Counted from the stretch's first letter, positions 25,810 to 37,772 are shown. The stretch: 64,000 nucleotides of DNA from Amaranthus tricolor (GCF_026212465.1 NC_080051.1:19903446-19967445); one strand, 5' to 3'. A program made the numbers and translations. Notes: generated by a model from the letters alone, not told the origin.

Positions 25810-26350
25810 TGTAACATTTGAGAAATTAATATTTTTAGAATTGGAGAATTTGAAATTAATATTAGAATGAGAATTATTTTGGATTGATTCGGATAATTTA
25901 TTTTGGGCTAAGATAACGAGGAAACAGATTAGGTCTAAGTATATGGCGGATATTATAAAATATCTCTTTTAATTTTATTAATTTATTTTCCTTCTTTTTA
26001 TTTCTTATTTGATTATAAATTTTTTTTAATTCTTCCTACTTATAATTTGGAAACCGAAAAACTAAGAAAAAATAAAAAATTTGTTGCCTCCATTTCACAA
26101 AAAAAAAAAAAAAGAAACTGAAAACCAACACTAGGTTCATGGCCTTCTTCTTCCTTTGAACAATTGCAACAACCACCTTCAATTCTTTGTGAATTTTCGA
26201 AACCCTCGATCTATATTTTTTTCATCCTTTTCCTCTGAATTTCGCAGCCTTTTCCCTCAAATTACTCTGAGAAATTCAAGTATAGAACAATACGTTTGTC
26301 CAAGTTTGTCTTGCTTGATTCCAGGCTCATAATTACAATTTTTCTTGAAG
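25810..26350 (+). mobile_element. 3' LTR of the gypsy element (start clear, end not defined)
   Basis: Begins TGTAACATTTGAGAAATTAATA like the 5' LTR, with shared GAATTATTTTGGATT and GCTAAGATA blocks. After about 26.1 kb similarity by eye fades and no TGTTACA end was found, so the end given is a guess. Confidence 0.6.
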
Positions 26351-26559
26351 AATTGTCTGTAGATTTTGATGCTATCTCCTTATATAACAACATATATCTG
26401 TTTATCCATGGGTAATTGGCCTAAGTAATGCATTGTTCATTGTTCAAGTTTATCAAAGGGGGTAAGTGCTCGACTCTTTGTTAATTTTTGAGTAGCAATT
26501 CATTATGCTTTGTTTTTTTGGAGTTTTTTAAAATTCTTTTTAGGTGATTAGCCGTCTAG

Positions 26560-26627
26560 CTTGTCAAATTGGGAATAGGCGTCTATCTTGTCAAATTGGG
26601 AATAAGCATCTAGCTTGTCTAATTGGA
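26560..26627 (+). repeat. Three tandem copies of a 27-bp unit
   Basis: Copies of CGTCTAGCTTGTCAAATTGG followed by GAATAGG, with one to four differences each; the third copy is cut at the 3' end. Confidence 0.8.
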
Positions 26628-26779
26628 TTTTTTCCACTATTCATTTTTACATCTAATATAGTTGTTTTTTCTTTTTCTCGCCTTCTACCATGTGTAATTG
26701 GAGGGAAATCAGACTGTTCCACGTTGCATCTGTTCATTTTCTTCCTTCCAGTTTCAATCTACCATTTTTTTGCGCTTAT

Positions 26780-27140
26780 TTCTTCCTGAATCTTGTTCTT
26801 CAATGTATCTCATGTCTTCCTCAATTCTACTATTGAAAATGGTCATATCTTTTGAATCTTGTTCTTCAATCTCCTTTCGATTGCACTTGTTCATAACCGC
26901 CTAAGGTTCTCTGTGTCATTTACTTAATTTTTTGTTCTCTTTTCTACAATTGAATTTTGTTCAGTTTTGCTGTCAAACCCTCATTTCTTCCTGAATCTTG
27001 TTGTTCAATCTCATTTCTATCTCAGTTTTACAATTGATGAATGGAGATTTCTTCCTGATTCTTGTTCTTATCTCCTTTCAATTGCACCTGTTCATAAACG
27101 CCTAAGGTTATCTCTAGCATTTACTTTCATTATTTTTTGT
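26780..27140 (+). repeat. Imperfect tandem repeat, about 190-bp unit
   Basis: The block containing TCTTGTTCTTCAATCTCCTT, ATTGCACTTGTTCATAACCG and CCTAAGGTTCTCTG recurs about 190 bp later with substitutions. The short ORFs here are by-products. Confidence 0.65.
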
Positions 27141-27680
27141 TCTCTTTTGTACAATTGAATTCTGTTCAATTTTGCTAACCCTAATGTTCCTTTTTCTTGA
27201 ATTCGTGAATGCAGCAAGAATCGAAATTACAAGAAAAAGAAGAGACAGTTGAGAGGTATGCAATTCTTTTGTCTAATTGATTCTAGGCTTTATGTAAAGT
27301 TTGAGTTTCTTAAGATTTTCTGTTATCATACTTCTTCATTTTTGTTGCTTTACGATTTGTAGTTTTTTTTGTTTTTTTTTTTGCAATTGAATTCTGTTCA
27401 ATTTTGCTAACCCTAAGTTTCCTCTTTCCCGAAATTTGAATGCAGCAAACTGAAATTACAAGAAAACGAAGAGAAACTTAAGAGGTATGCAATTCTTTAT
27501 TTAATTGATTCTAGGTTATATTAAATTTTTGGGTTTCTTCAAATTTTCTCTATCATACTTCATTATTTTCATCAATTAGCATAGTTGCTTTACGATTTGT
27601 AACTATACTTTTATTTCTGAATGCAATGGAAATCGAAATTACTAGAAAAAGAAGAGACACTTGAGACTTGAGAGGTATGC
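27140..27680 (+). repeat. Three tandem units containing mini-exon-like blocks
   Basis: Units start near 27140, 27372 and 27600. Each carries an approximately 40-base purine-rich block (about 27215-27255, 27446-27485, 27630-27673) such as ATCGAAATTACAAGAAAAAG followed by AAGAGACAGTTGAGAG. In units 1 and 2 the block is preceded by AATGCAG and followed by GTATGCAATTC, i.e. good-looking acceptor and donor sites. In unit 3 the acceptor reads AATGCAA. Read as exons they encode Lys/Glu-rich peptides (ESKLQEKEETVER type). No other exons of such a gene were recognised. Confidence 0.6.
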
Positions 27681-29240
27681 CATTCTTTTGTTTAATTGTT
27701 GTTGAATTGGTTAATATAAGGGAAAACTTCTGAATTACATTGTTTTTTCTACTGCTAACCTTAAAGTGCGTTTCAGTCTTTCTTTGGTTATTTATTATTC
27801 AGTTTTATGGTTGATTTTCTTGCTTAATTTTATTCTTGATTGCGTTTTGATGTGAGGAATTCGAACACTGTAATGTAAAACAAAATTTTGCAATTAGATA
27901 TAGATACTATTCTGTTTTCTTGCTAATTTATCAAAGATTTGATTTTTATTATAGGCTTATATCATTTTTCGATTCCTTTTATGGGTGGTGTTAGCTAATT
28001 TGTGCTTAGTTTTAGTTTTTTTTGGCTATTTACCTATGAATTTAACATTGGTGTGCATTTATTTGATAATTTTCATCTTTTTGATTTCGTCACTTAGTGC
28101 ATTATGAGTGGAGTGCTTGAATTCTTGAGTTTTTGTCACTTTTGTTAGCTTTTGAAATTTGTCCCTTTTAATGGATTTTAGAGTGGTGTTTTCTTAATTA
28201 GGCTTTTTTGTGTTCTTACAAATTTCATTGCATTTCTTGATGACAATTAGATTCAAAATTTTTCAATAAGTAATTTTTATTTGGCATCATCTCATTTATT
28301 AGTTCCATTTTTTGTGGTGTTTGCTAAAATTTGAGCTTAATCTTATGTTTTCTTGAATTTTTATCTATGACTTTGACATGGGTATGCATTTAATTGAGTT
28401 TTTGTTGCTTTTAGTGTATTTTGGTAAAAAGTTTCAGCACAATGTTTATGAGTAGCAGCTAAATCCTCCTTATAGGAACAACCTAATTCAATGGTGAGCC
28501 AGACCTTGGACTCGACAAATCTAAACTCTTTATATTTCTGATTTTGTTTGTTTCTTAGTATTGTTCGAGATTTAATTTCATTGTAAGAGAAGTTATTCAG
28601 TGGTGAGACGGTCTTCTCTAATGGTGGCTTTCTTGTAATTATATTCTTTGGTTTGAGCTGATATGGTATCGCCTCTTCCATCTATATTTTTTATTTTATA
28701 CGATTGTTTGGGCTCATTCAGGTCAAAGCTACCAATGGTGTATGAATTGTTTTTGCAGGGCATATGAAAGTAATAAGAAAGACTGTCCTATTATGTGATG
28801 TGCATGCATTTGATAATGCTAGGACTACGACTTGTCTCTTTTGTAGACTGCCCAGTAATTTTATTGTCTTTTTATTTTGCTATGAAATAATGGGTGTCAT
28901 ATCATTCTTCCCCCTTTTTCTCTGAAAATCAAGATGCTTTGTTCCGTCTTGCTATCAATCTTCTCACCGATTCTCTCTACCTTCTTACACCATTCAAATT
29001 CCTGCTTCGTGGATCTGCTTTTACATGCTTAAAGTTGTTTTCAGGTTACTTCTATCGGTTTAGGGTTAGGATTTCGGGTTAAATTCTCAGTGTAACAATT
29101 TCTTTTAGATTGCAGTTTGATTTTGTTGTAATATTATTTGAATTTTTAAATCGTGACAAAGTCGATATTGTATTACTGTAATGAAAAAGATTGTATGTAT
29201 GTAAAATTAGGGTTAGGGTTTTAAATTTTGATACATCAAT
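27681..29240. other. Non-coding repeat-like DNA
   Basis: No supported gene. A telomere-like GGGTTAGGGTTTT occurs at 29208-29222 and GTTTAGGGTTAGG at 29058-29070. The ORF at 28361-28681 (minus) resembles no known protein. Confidence 0.5.
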
Positions 29241-29249
29241 TGATATAGT

Positions 29250-30030
29250 ACCAATGAGGGTATAGTGAAGCATAGAACATGTGTTTGAAGGCCTCAACAA
29301 AATGGTGTAGCCGAAAGGATGAACAAGACGTTGGAAAGGACTAGAAGTATGATCGCACAAGCTAAATTGAGCAAGAGGTTTTGGGCCGAAGCCGTTTCTA
29401 CGACATGCTACTTAGTGAACCATTCTCCACACGCCGCATTGAACTTCAAGTCCCTACAGGAGGTATGGTATAATTCGCCGGTTCATTATTCTAATCTCAG
29501 AGTATTTGGTTGTCCGACTCATATTCATGTGAGTGAGGGAAAGCTTGAACCTAGAGTTAGGAAATGCATTTTCATGGGCTATGGTTTGGGTGTAATGGGA
29601 TACTAGGTGTTGTGTGAGAAATCTAGAAAGATCATTACTTCTAGGGATGTAATTTTTGATGAGAATGCATTGGTTACTCCTATTGTGGAGAACACTCTTA
29701 CTAACACTGTAGGTACATCCGATGACACCCAAGAGGAGGTAGAGCCTCCAGTATTGATGAAACTGATGATGATGCTCGACATGAAAAAGAAATCGCTTTG
29801 CCCGCTTAAAGAGAAAAGAGGAGAATTACCTCAAAGAAGTTATATAGAGGAGTGTGACTATGTGGCCTATGCACTAATTATTGCTAGTGAGGTGGAGAGT
29901 GAATGATTCAAATTCTTACAAGGAGGCTATGGCCTCAAGTGACTCAAGCAAGTGGCTAGTAGCTATGAAGCAAGAGATGGAGTCTCTTGCAAAGGACAAG
30001 TAGCTCTGAAGCAAGAGGAGGATTAGAATT
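29250..30030 (+). pseudogene. Ty1/copia pol fragment (integrase end to RT start)
   Basis: A broken frame encodes the C-terminal part of a copia integrase: PQQNGVAERMNKTLERTRSM, then LVNHSPHAALNFK and NLRVFGCPTHIHV, then CIFMGYG. A stop or frame break near 29604 follows, and the frame resumes with SRKIITSRDVIFDENAL. The fragment ends near 30000 with YKEAMASSDSSKWLVAMKQE, the lead-in to the reverse transcriptase domain. No LTRs seen; a truncated fossil. Confidence 0.85.
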
Positions 30031-30046
30031 AGTGTCATCTATGTAT

Positions 30047-30071
30047 GGCCCCCCGGGGCACGTGCCCGGGG
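30047..30071. repeat. GC-rich near-perfect palindrome centred on CACGTG
   Basis: CCCCGGGGCACGTGCCCGGGG pairs with itself except for one extra G on the left arm. It stands out sharply in AT-rich DNA and directly follows the copia fragment. The CACGTG core is a G-box sequence, but whether any factor binds is unknown. Confidence 0.8.
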
Positions 30072-31212
30072 AATTTTTAAATTTTTTTAAAATTCTAATC
30101 TTAATTTTTATGTTCAAAATTTTGATTTTTTTTAGGTATTTTTATTTTTAATCTTAATCTTAATCTTTATGTTTCAATTTTTAATCTTAGTCTTAATCTT
30201 GTTGTTCTAATCTTTAGTCTTAATCTTGATTCTTATTGCATATAAGTGTTTTTGGTATCTGATAACAATGCCATCAAAATGAAGTTAGAATTGCGAAATC
30301 ACTGTGTCCCAGAACCTGATGTTCATTCAGGCTATGTGAACTAAATAGCACACCAAGTACACGGATTCTCATAAGAACATGAATTCTTTAGAAATTAGAA
30401 GTGGGAGTTGCAGATTATGTTTTTAGATATTTCGTTAGAATCTCACGTGAATTACTGTGAAGCTAGACTACAAATCTAAAGTCGCAAGTCTTGGTTTGGG
30501 TGGATAGATTTGAGTTTGTTGCTTAATTCATTATAAATGTTATGTTTTAGGTGAAGTCCAGATTCAGGTTGGCTGAATAACAAAACGCGATGATTGACTT
30601 TTTCGATTAACAATATAAGCTCAAGTGAGTGGTTGACTACCCCATCCAGCTTACTATGCTCTATTTTGCGGGGAAATTACTTGCTATTAAATCTTTTTCC
30701 TGGTTTGAGAGACTGTTTCATAAAGATGCTATATGCTATTCACACTAGCTATTTCGTCTATTTATAGGTGCCCCAAGGGACTCTAAATCCTAGATCCGCT
30801 GCTGATTTTTCCGCTATAATAAATATTCAATATCGTATTTGTTCTTCTAGTTTTAGAAATATCCTTGCACAATTTGACATAATTAATAAATTTGGGGTTT
30901 TATCTACTCGTTTTTGTGTAATTGAACAATCAGGTTTTCGGTTTACTGTTTTCTCCCCTTTGTGCAATACACACTGAAGGGATTTTGATTGATTTTGGCT
31001 GATTTTGGTGTTCTAATGGATGCAACTGATTTAATGCTTTGGAAGCTCTTCATCCCTATATCTGTAGGTTTATTTGTTGATCAATTGACACTTTGATTTA
31101 TCAATTTATCTGTGTTTCAGTCCGTGATTGATCATCAATTGGAGATAGAATTATTTGACCCGCCCCAACTCGGCCATTAACCTGGTCGAGATTCACTATC
31201 TTCATTAACAAA
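30072..31212. other. Intergenic, upstream of the lipoyl synthase pseudogene
   Basis: 30100-30235 is a degenerate TCTTAATCTTAAT repeat. The rest shows no coding family. The promoter and 5' UTR of the lipoyl synthase copy presumably lie in the last few hundred bases, but no clear TATA box was picked. Confidence 0.5.
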
Positions 31213-32537
31213 ATGAGTCAAACTGTGATGAAACCTCCAATGTCAATGCAAATACAAGATTTCCATCCCACGAAAAATCGCTTCAACCGACTTCCCATTG
31301 TAAGGTGTGAAATGGCGAATTCATCACCATTATTGGAATCAGTTGGGCAAGCAAAGATAGGGGTGATGGGACCACACACTGGAAGGGACCCACATTTGAA
31401 GAAACCCAAATGGTTGAGGCAAAAAGCTCTCCAAGGGAACAAGTTTGAGGAAGTGAAGGATTCTCTATCGCGCTTGAATCTCCATACAGTTTGTGAAGAA
31501 GCCCTATGTCCTAACATTGGAGAGGTATGTATCTCTATTTATTTTCATGTTAAGTAGAGTGGATAGCAGTGCAAGTATAAGTAATTTGTGCTTTGTTCCT
31601 GGAATTAATATGGCAGTGTTGGAATGGTGGGGAAGATGGAATTGCAACTGCCACAATTATGGTTCTTGGTGATACATGTACTCGTGGTTGCAGATTTTAT
31701 GCTGTTAAAACTAGCAGAAATCCACTGCCACCTGATCCTATGGAACCAGAAAACACAGCCAGGCTGTCGCTAGTTGGGGGTATCCTCTTTATAATCAACT
31801 TTTCTTGCACAACTCTTTTTGCTCTAACTTTCCTTGGGCATGCTTGTGTTTGGGTAAATATTAAAGGTAGAAATAAAAGTCAAACTATTGAAGTGAAGGT
31901 ATGTAGAGGTGGATTTGACGGGAGAGATGAAGAAAATAAAATAATATAACATGTAGAAGATGAAGGAAAGGGGATTGTTGCTCCTGATATTCGATTATAC
32001 GTGCCATTTCTTTAACTACTTCATGTTATGGTCCATTGTAAGGTATGGGACTTGTCCCACATAGGTTGTAAAATGCAATTTGTGTGGGGTTTATTAGCAA
32101 ATGGTCTTTCTCACCTAATAGACTAGTCTGTCGGGTGAGCTCTCCTGTTTGTCCTAGAACACTTTACAGTGAACTTTTCGCTCTAGTTGATCGATTTTGC
32201 TTATTAGAACATGGTGTTATAATCAGCCTTTATAGCTTAATGTGTGGAACACAACTACCTTGAAACAAATATGTTGAAACTAGGCATTCCCACGTCCATA
32301 TTGAAACTAATATGTTGAAAGTTAGGAATCCCTACTTCCACATAGTTGGATAGGAAACTTCTTACTAAGCTAGAGTAATCATATAGTAAGAAACGTTTTG
32401 GAGCTTATGGATTTCTCTTTCTTTTAGTGAACAGGAGATCAAATTTGTGCCGCTTAATAGGAGCTGAAACCATTGTTACCTGAACTGACATTCGATTTGG
32501 AACAGGGAACGGAAATAGGAATAAAGAACGCAACCAA

Positions 32538-32732
32538 GATTGACTTGGAACCAATAGGGTATGAGATACATATTGTACAAAAAACATGCATGTGAAATGT
32601 AGATTGACTTGGAACCAATAGGGTACGAGATACATCATGTACAAAAAATATGCATGTGAAACGTAGATTGACTTGGAACCAATAGGGTACGAGATACATT
32701 ATGTACAAAAAAATATGCATGTGAAATGTTGA
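32538..32732 (+). repeat. Three tandem copies of a 65-bp unit
   Basis: The unit GATTGACTTGGAACCAATAG ... GCATGTGAAATGT occurs three times with a few substitutions in intron 2 of the lipoyl synthase pseudogene. The minus-strand ORFs at 32405-32720 are translations of this repeat. Confidence 0.9.
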
Positions 32733-34139
32733 TTGTCCAAGTGTGCTTAAGGCTTATCTGGCATAAGCGCTAAGATGCATGTGAAACATAGCGATCACAT
32801 GGGACCTCACTTTAGATTGGTTCTTCGCAACTGGCATGCAAAGGGGAACAAGATACACTTGGGTGTAGAGTCAAAAAGAGATTTTTGAAAATTAATCAAT
32901 ACTTTACAAGGTGGTTATTGGTGAATATGAAATGTAGCTTGTGACCTTAGTAGACACACACTTGACACAAACATAGTATTGCAAATAAAAAGATATAGAA
33001 ACTATTTTGGAAAGGAAAAAGATTATGGACAGTCTGGCGTAAGGTAACTGTGCGGGTACTGTCACCTGTGTAAGTAGGCACCTGTTTAAGTAGCTTATTC
33101 TGTTGATTAGGAGCTTGTTAATTCAATGGAGGATGTATGATGTAGCCTCATGCAATTGACAAGAATTTGTAAACACGTATCGAATGTTAAATAAATTTAA
33201 GATTTAATGATTCTTATCAAATTTCTTATCTTTATTATATGCAAATACAAAACCCTAAAAAGGTGCATAGTTGGTTTTTCTGGAGCCTTTTTCTTTAAGA
33301 GGTTACAAGTAACTAATTGTTTTTCTTTAAGTACCATAGATTAAGCGAGGAACTCTTTGCGGAATAGCGCACTAAAATTTTGATCGCCATGCTACTTGAT
33401 GATGATGTTATTTTTACAATATGTTTGTAATTGTTAATCTGTTGTTAAACTTGTGTTGGTGAATTATTTTGAAAGATAATAACATGTTGGTTGACCATTG
33501 CCTCTCTACATTAGATCAGCTGATCAAGGATAGAGATCTTAAATCTGGATCTTTTTTGAACCTTTTCATGGCTTAATATACTGGAAAAAGGAATAGGTTT
33601 GTATTTTGGGGAAAAATGGATTCAGTTTGAAGACCAAAACAGTTTTTATTTTCAATAGTTCATGTCTTGATTCGTTAACTGATATTTTTTTGGCCATATA
33701 CTTTGCAGTGTTGATTACATTGTTCTAACAAGTGTTGATCGGGATGACTTGCCTGATGGTGGAAGCCGGCATTTTGCGCCAACAGTCAACGCACTGAAGG
33801 TATATGAACTTTTTAGACTTGCTACTTCTGTCAGTTTTTATTCTGACTGTTATTTACCAAGAGAGAAAAGAGGCTTGACAAGCAAACATATGATGTTGCA
33901 GAAACTCAAGCCTGAAATTTTGGTTGAACGTTTAACATCTGATTTTAGGGGAGACTAGAAGGCTGTAGATAGATTGGTGCACTCGGGATTAGATGATTTT
34001 GTTCACAATGTTGAAACTGATAAGCAGCTTCTGCGACTAGTTAGAGATCCACGGGCAGGGTAAGTTTGTGTTCTATTGTTGTCAGCATCAAGTTTCTGAG
34101 ACTGCCTTTACAAAATACATTTGTTTTATTACCGTGTAG

Positions 34140-34290
34140 ACTAGTGTAACATAATTCGCCAGCTAATTCGCTATTTGAATTTGTAATTTGCTGAAAATGA
34201 CCCTAAAGTAGCCCAAAACCAACCATAATTCGCTTTTTTTGATTTGTGATACGTAAGGAGATTAGTGAATCATGTGACAGTGGACTTAAA
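34140..34290. repeat. Dispersed repeat with AATTCG / GAATCATGT ends
   Basis: Related to 17450-17570. Left end AGTGTAACATAATTCGCC and the reverse complement of the right end ACTGTCACATGATTCACT form a loose inverted repeat, so this may be a small MITE. In intron 4 of the lipoyl synthase pseudogene. Confidence 0.5.
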
Positions 34291-34715
34291 CCACTCTAAT
34301 CCAGATGCTTAGTGAATAGTGGATTGCTTTTGCATGACATGTGAAGTCAATATATAAGGTTGCAGGCTTACTAATCTTACTTGAATGTGTGTTATTAAGC
34401 CTCCCTATTGACATGCATCACGATTGCTAGAGTTCTGTAATTAGTATATGTTTTTAAAATTTGGAGTTAAGTCTATTACATGTGACCAATGCCCCTCTTG
34501 AGACTATATAGGGGGAAGCGGTTCTAGATCTCCTGTTTTGGACAAGTCCTATCGGAATCTAAGCTTGTCTTTTCTAATCATGTACCCGTTGAGGACTGTG
34601 AAAATTTGAGAAACCAGTGGCTTGGGAAAGACAGGTTTTGCCTCTTGGTATTGTGACCCTAGAGAAGAATGAGGATAACATTACAAATTACTAGGGCTGT
34701 AAATGTGGTCAGAAA

Positions 34716-35060
34716 CCTGTTTTACCGACTTGTTACCGACTGATACCGAACCCGTTTTTGACCGAATACAAGTGACCAGATACCGACCGCTACCGAACCC
34801 GAATGGTGACCGAAACCGTTTCCGACCTGTTTTACACATACCGAAACCGACCGGTACCGAACCTGTTTTAAATCGAAAACCGTTTTCGACCTGTTTTTAT
34901 CATACCGTGACCGACCGATACCGAACCTGTTTTCAGACCGAAACCTGTTTTCGACCCGCTTAATACCCGTTTTTAACCGACCGTTTTTGACTGAATCTAT
35001 ATTGTACCGAACCTGTATTGTACCGAACCTGGAACCTGTTTTGTACCGAACCTGTTTTGG
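34716..35060. repeat. Left subterminal ACCGA repeats of the hAT element
   Basis: Many short copies of GATACCGAACC, CGTTTTxGACCxGTTTT and similar in both orientations. Plant hAT transposases such as Ac bind short subterminal repeats, so these are candidate binding sites. Confidence 0.75.
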
Positions 35061-35516
35061 ACCGAACTTATCTACATAATTCTTCTAAGTTGTCAAAATA
35101 TAATAAAATTTTATATAAAATAATTAAATTAAACTTAATTATATTATTTCTATATGATAAAAATTAAATTAAATATAAATTTTTATAAAATAAATATATA
35201 AATTATAAGTTAATATATATTAACTCAGTAATTTAGTAAAGCCTTTTTCTTTTCTAAAAAATTAAGCATAAATTTTACAAAACTCAGAAATTGCAAAATT
35301 GCATAAACATAGTTCATACTTTGCAACCAATATAATTACCAAGTTCAGGTTAATTTCCTGACTAATTAATACTGTATTAAAATCAACATATAACAATATA
35401 AACCAATACAAAATATTAACCTATGAAATTGATAAACCACTTTCATTTCATTTAATAGTTTAGACGAAATTTAAAATAGATCCATTACATTTTTTTCAGA
35501 TACTAAACATCAATCA

Positions 35517-37772
35517 TCACTTAAACAAAATACAAAATAACTTTAGATCTCCTTCCTCCTCTTCTTCCTCCTCTTCCATCACCACCTTAGATCTCCTGCT
35601 CCTAGTCCTCAATGCGACACCGCCTTTCAATAATCTGTAAGGAACTGCTCCACCAAACTTAGTGTACCTTAAGATCATATAAAAGTAACAACTTTCAGAT
35701 ACTGAGTATTATGATTAAGAGCATGAGATGGAAAAACGACAGAAAGTTATAATAAATAAAATAAAAAAAATATAAATTAATTATAAAATATAAATTGGGC
35801 GCTCAGATATGATAATTTGGTAAAAAACCCAATTACAAGAAAAAAATCTTCATAGAGCACTACACTTACCTGAAGCATTATCATCATGATCAGTGTTATT
35901 TTCCTCAATAACACTTAATATCTCCTTCGCATTTTCCTCGGGTTCAAACCCAAATAGCCAATTTCGCGTTGTCACCAAAATTTCAACATTTTTTGGTAAC
36001 AAAGAAGATCTCAATTTGTTAAGGATCCGACCACCAACACTAAAAGCAGATTCAGATGCAACAGAAGTAATTGGAATGGCTAGAATATCTCTAGCCATTA
36101 GTGCGAGTGTTGGATAAGAGGTAGACTGTCCCTTCCAATATTCAAGAACATCAAAACCATCATAATCAACAACAAGAGACATGGCCAAATAAGAGTCCAC
36201 ATCACCTCTCGCCGTCCTAGATGCAGAAATACGAGGAAAATCATGACGTAACTTGCGCATTTGGAACGGACGAGGAGGACCAAGGTTTGACAGAGAGGGT
36301 GCAACAGGAGCAGATTGAGTGGTATTCATATAACATTCATATAAAGCAACAAACGCAGCAAGCACATCATTTACCTTTTGTTCAACCGCAGTAGGTACAT
36401 ACAGCATAGAATAATAATCACTAAGGAAAGTCATCTTAAAACGTGGATCAAGTAAAAAGGCAAAAGACAGAACCATAGAATGATCGGACCAATATTTATC
36501 AAACATTTCCCACATAGGAGCAGCCATCTTTCTCACAGCATCACTAGGATCTTGGTGGGAATCAGTCAAAATCTTTTCAATACATATTATGCAAGAAAGG
36601 TACAAATTTGCAGTGGGATATTTTGAACCAGAAAAAAGCTTGGTAATCTCATAGAATGGCTCAAGAAAATCACAAATATCTTGAAGTGTATCCCACTCAT
36701 TCTCAGAAATAATATCAACATCAATATCCCTTTCACGAACAAGATATAAATCAATAGCATCCTTTACCTCAAGAGCCCTATGAATCATGTCATAAGTAGA
36801 GTTCCATCTAGTGGAAACATCCAAAACTAATTTACCCTTTGATTGCAAACCTTTATCAATTTTAGCTTTCTCAAAATTTGTAAGTCGAAAATCAGAAGAA
36901 TCAACATATATAACAACCGCACGTAACTTAGTCACGGAATTATCAACAAGTTTCAAACCCTTTTTAACAATAAGGTTCAAAATATGAGCACAACACCTTA
37001 TATGAAAATACTTGCCATCTAAAGGGAGAGGAGAAGAGGAGTGCAAATCACGTTTCAGTTTTTCAACCATCCTATTATTAGAGGAAGCATTATCAAGTGT
37101 GATTGAAAAAACTTTTCTACCTATATTCCAGTCATTCAACAAACCTTTCACAAACATGAATATAGATTCACCATCGTGGGGTGGGGGAAAACGGCGAAAA
37201 TTTAACAAAAGGGAATGCAATTTATAATCATCATCGATGAAATGGGCAGTAAGGGCAAAATATGAACGCGAAGTACATGCTGTCCATCCATCACAAGTTA
37301 AGCATATACGACTCTTACAAGATTGCATATTGTCAAATACTAGTTTTTTGTACTTTTCATGTTCACCCATTACGCATTTAGTTATCGTATATCTAGACAC
37401 ATCTTTGACATTAGGATTTAACCAACGATGCAATTCTCTAGTTTTAATATGCTCTACCATACTCAAACAATATCCATGATATAATATCGAATCAGCAAAC
37501 TTAAGCACGTAAGTATCATGATCATACACAACATTAGCGTTTGGGTTATTTTTTATGAACTCTTTATAACCTTTACAGCCCTCAGTATGACGTTTATAAT
37601 TAGTTGTACCTGCACTACCTGGTGCTGCCGCCTCATAATCGCAGTATTTACACTTTACCGTCCGTACGTCATTGGGGTACGATACATGGTACTGATCCCA
37701 AACCGGTGACGTAATTTTTTTATGTTTAACAACTCTTCTTTGTTCGGGGACAGCCACAGCAGGGTCAGCCAT
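35517..37772 (-). CDS. hAT-family transposase (BED zinc finger, hATC domain)
   Basis: Cut-and-paste DNA transposase acting in the nucleus on the ends of its own element. The ATG at 37772 opens a 640-codon frame ending at 35850. Seen in order: a BED-type zinc finger near residues 17-75 (VKCKYCDY ... NYKRHTEGC); CLTCDGWTACTSRSYFALTA; DNASSNNRMVEKL and CCAHILNLIVKKGLK of the RNase-H-like catalytic region; DVSTRWNSTYDMI; and the C-terminal hATC dimerisation domain (YPTLALMARDILAIPITSVA, then ESAFSVGGRILNKLRSSLLP). A donor GGTAAGTG near 35870 and an acceptor GAGCAG before 35644 would join in phase to a second exon ending at 35517 (676 residues total); otherwise the protein ends at 35850. No disabling lesion seen. 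Probable 5' UTR exons lie upstream to about 39540. Confidence 0.92.

Noticed and set aside
31218..31517. Minus-strand ORF opposite lipoyl synthase exon 1
   Set aside because: Shadow of the conserved plus-strand exon.
32405..32720. Minus-strand ORFs with repeated YLVPYWFQVNL
   Set aside because: Direct translations of the 65-bp tandem repeat in an intron.
34703..34963. Plus-strand ORF with Arg/Pro-rich repeats
   Set aside because: Translation of the subterminal repeats of the hAT element.
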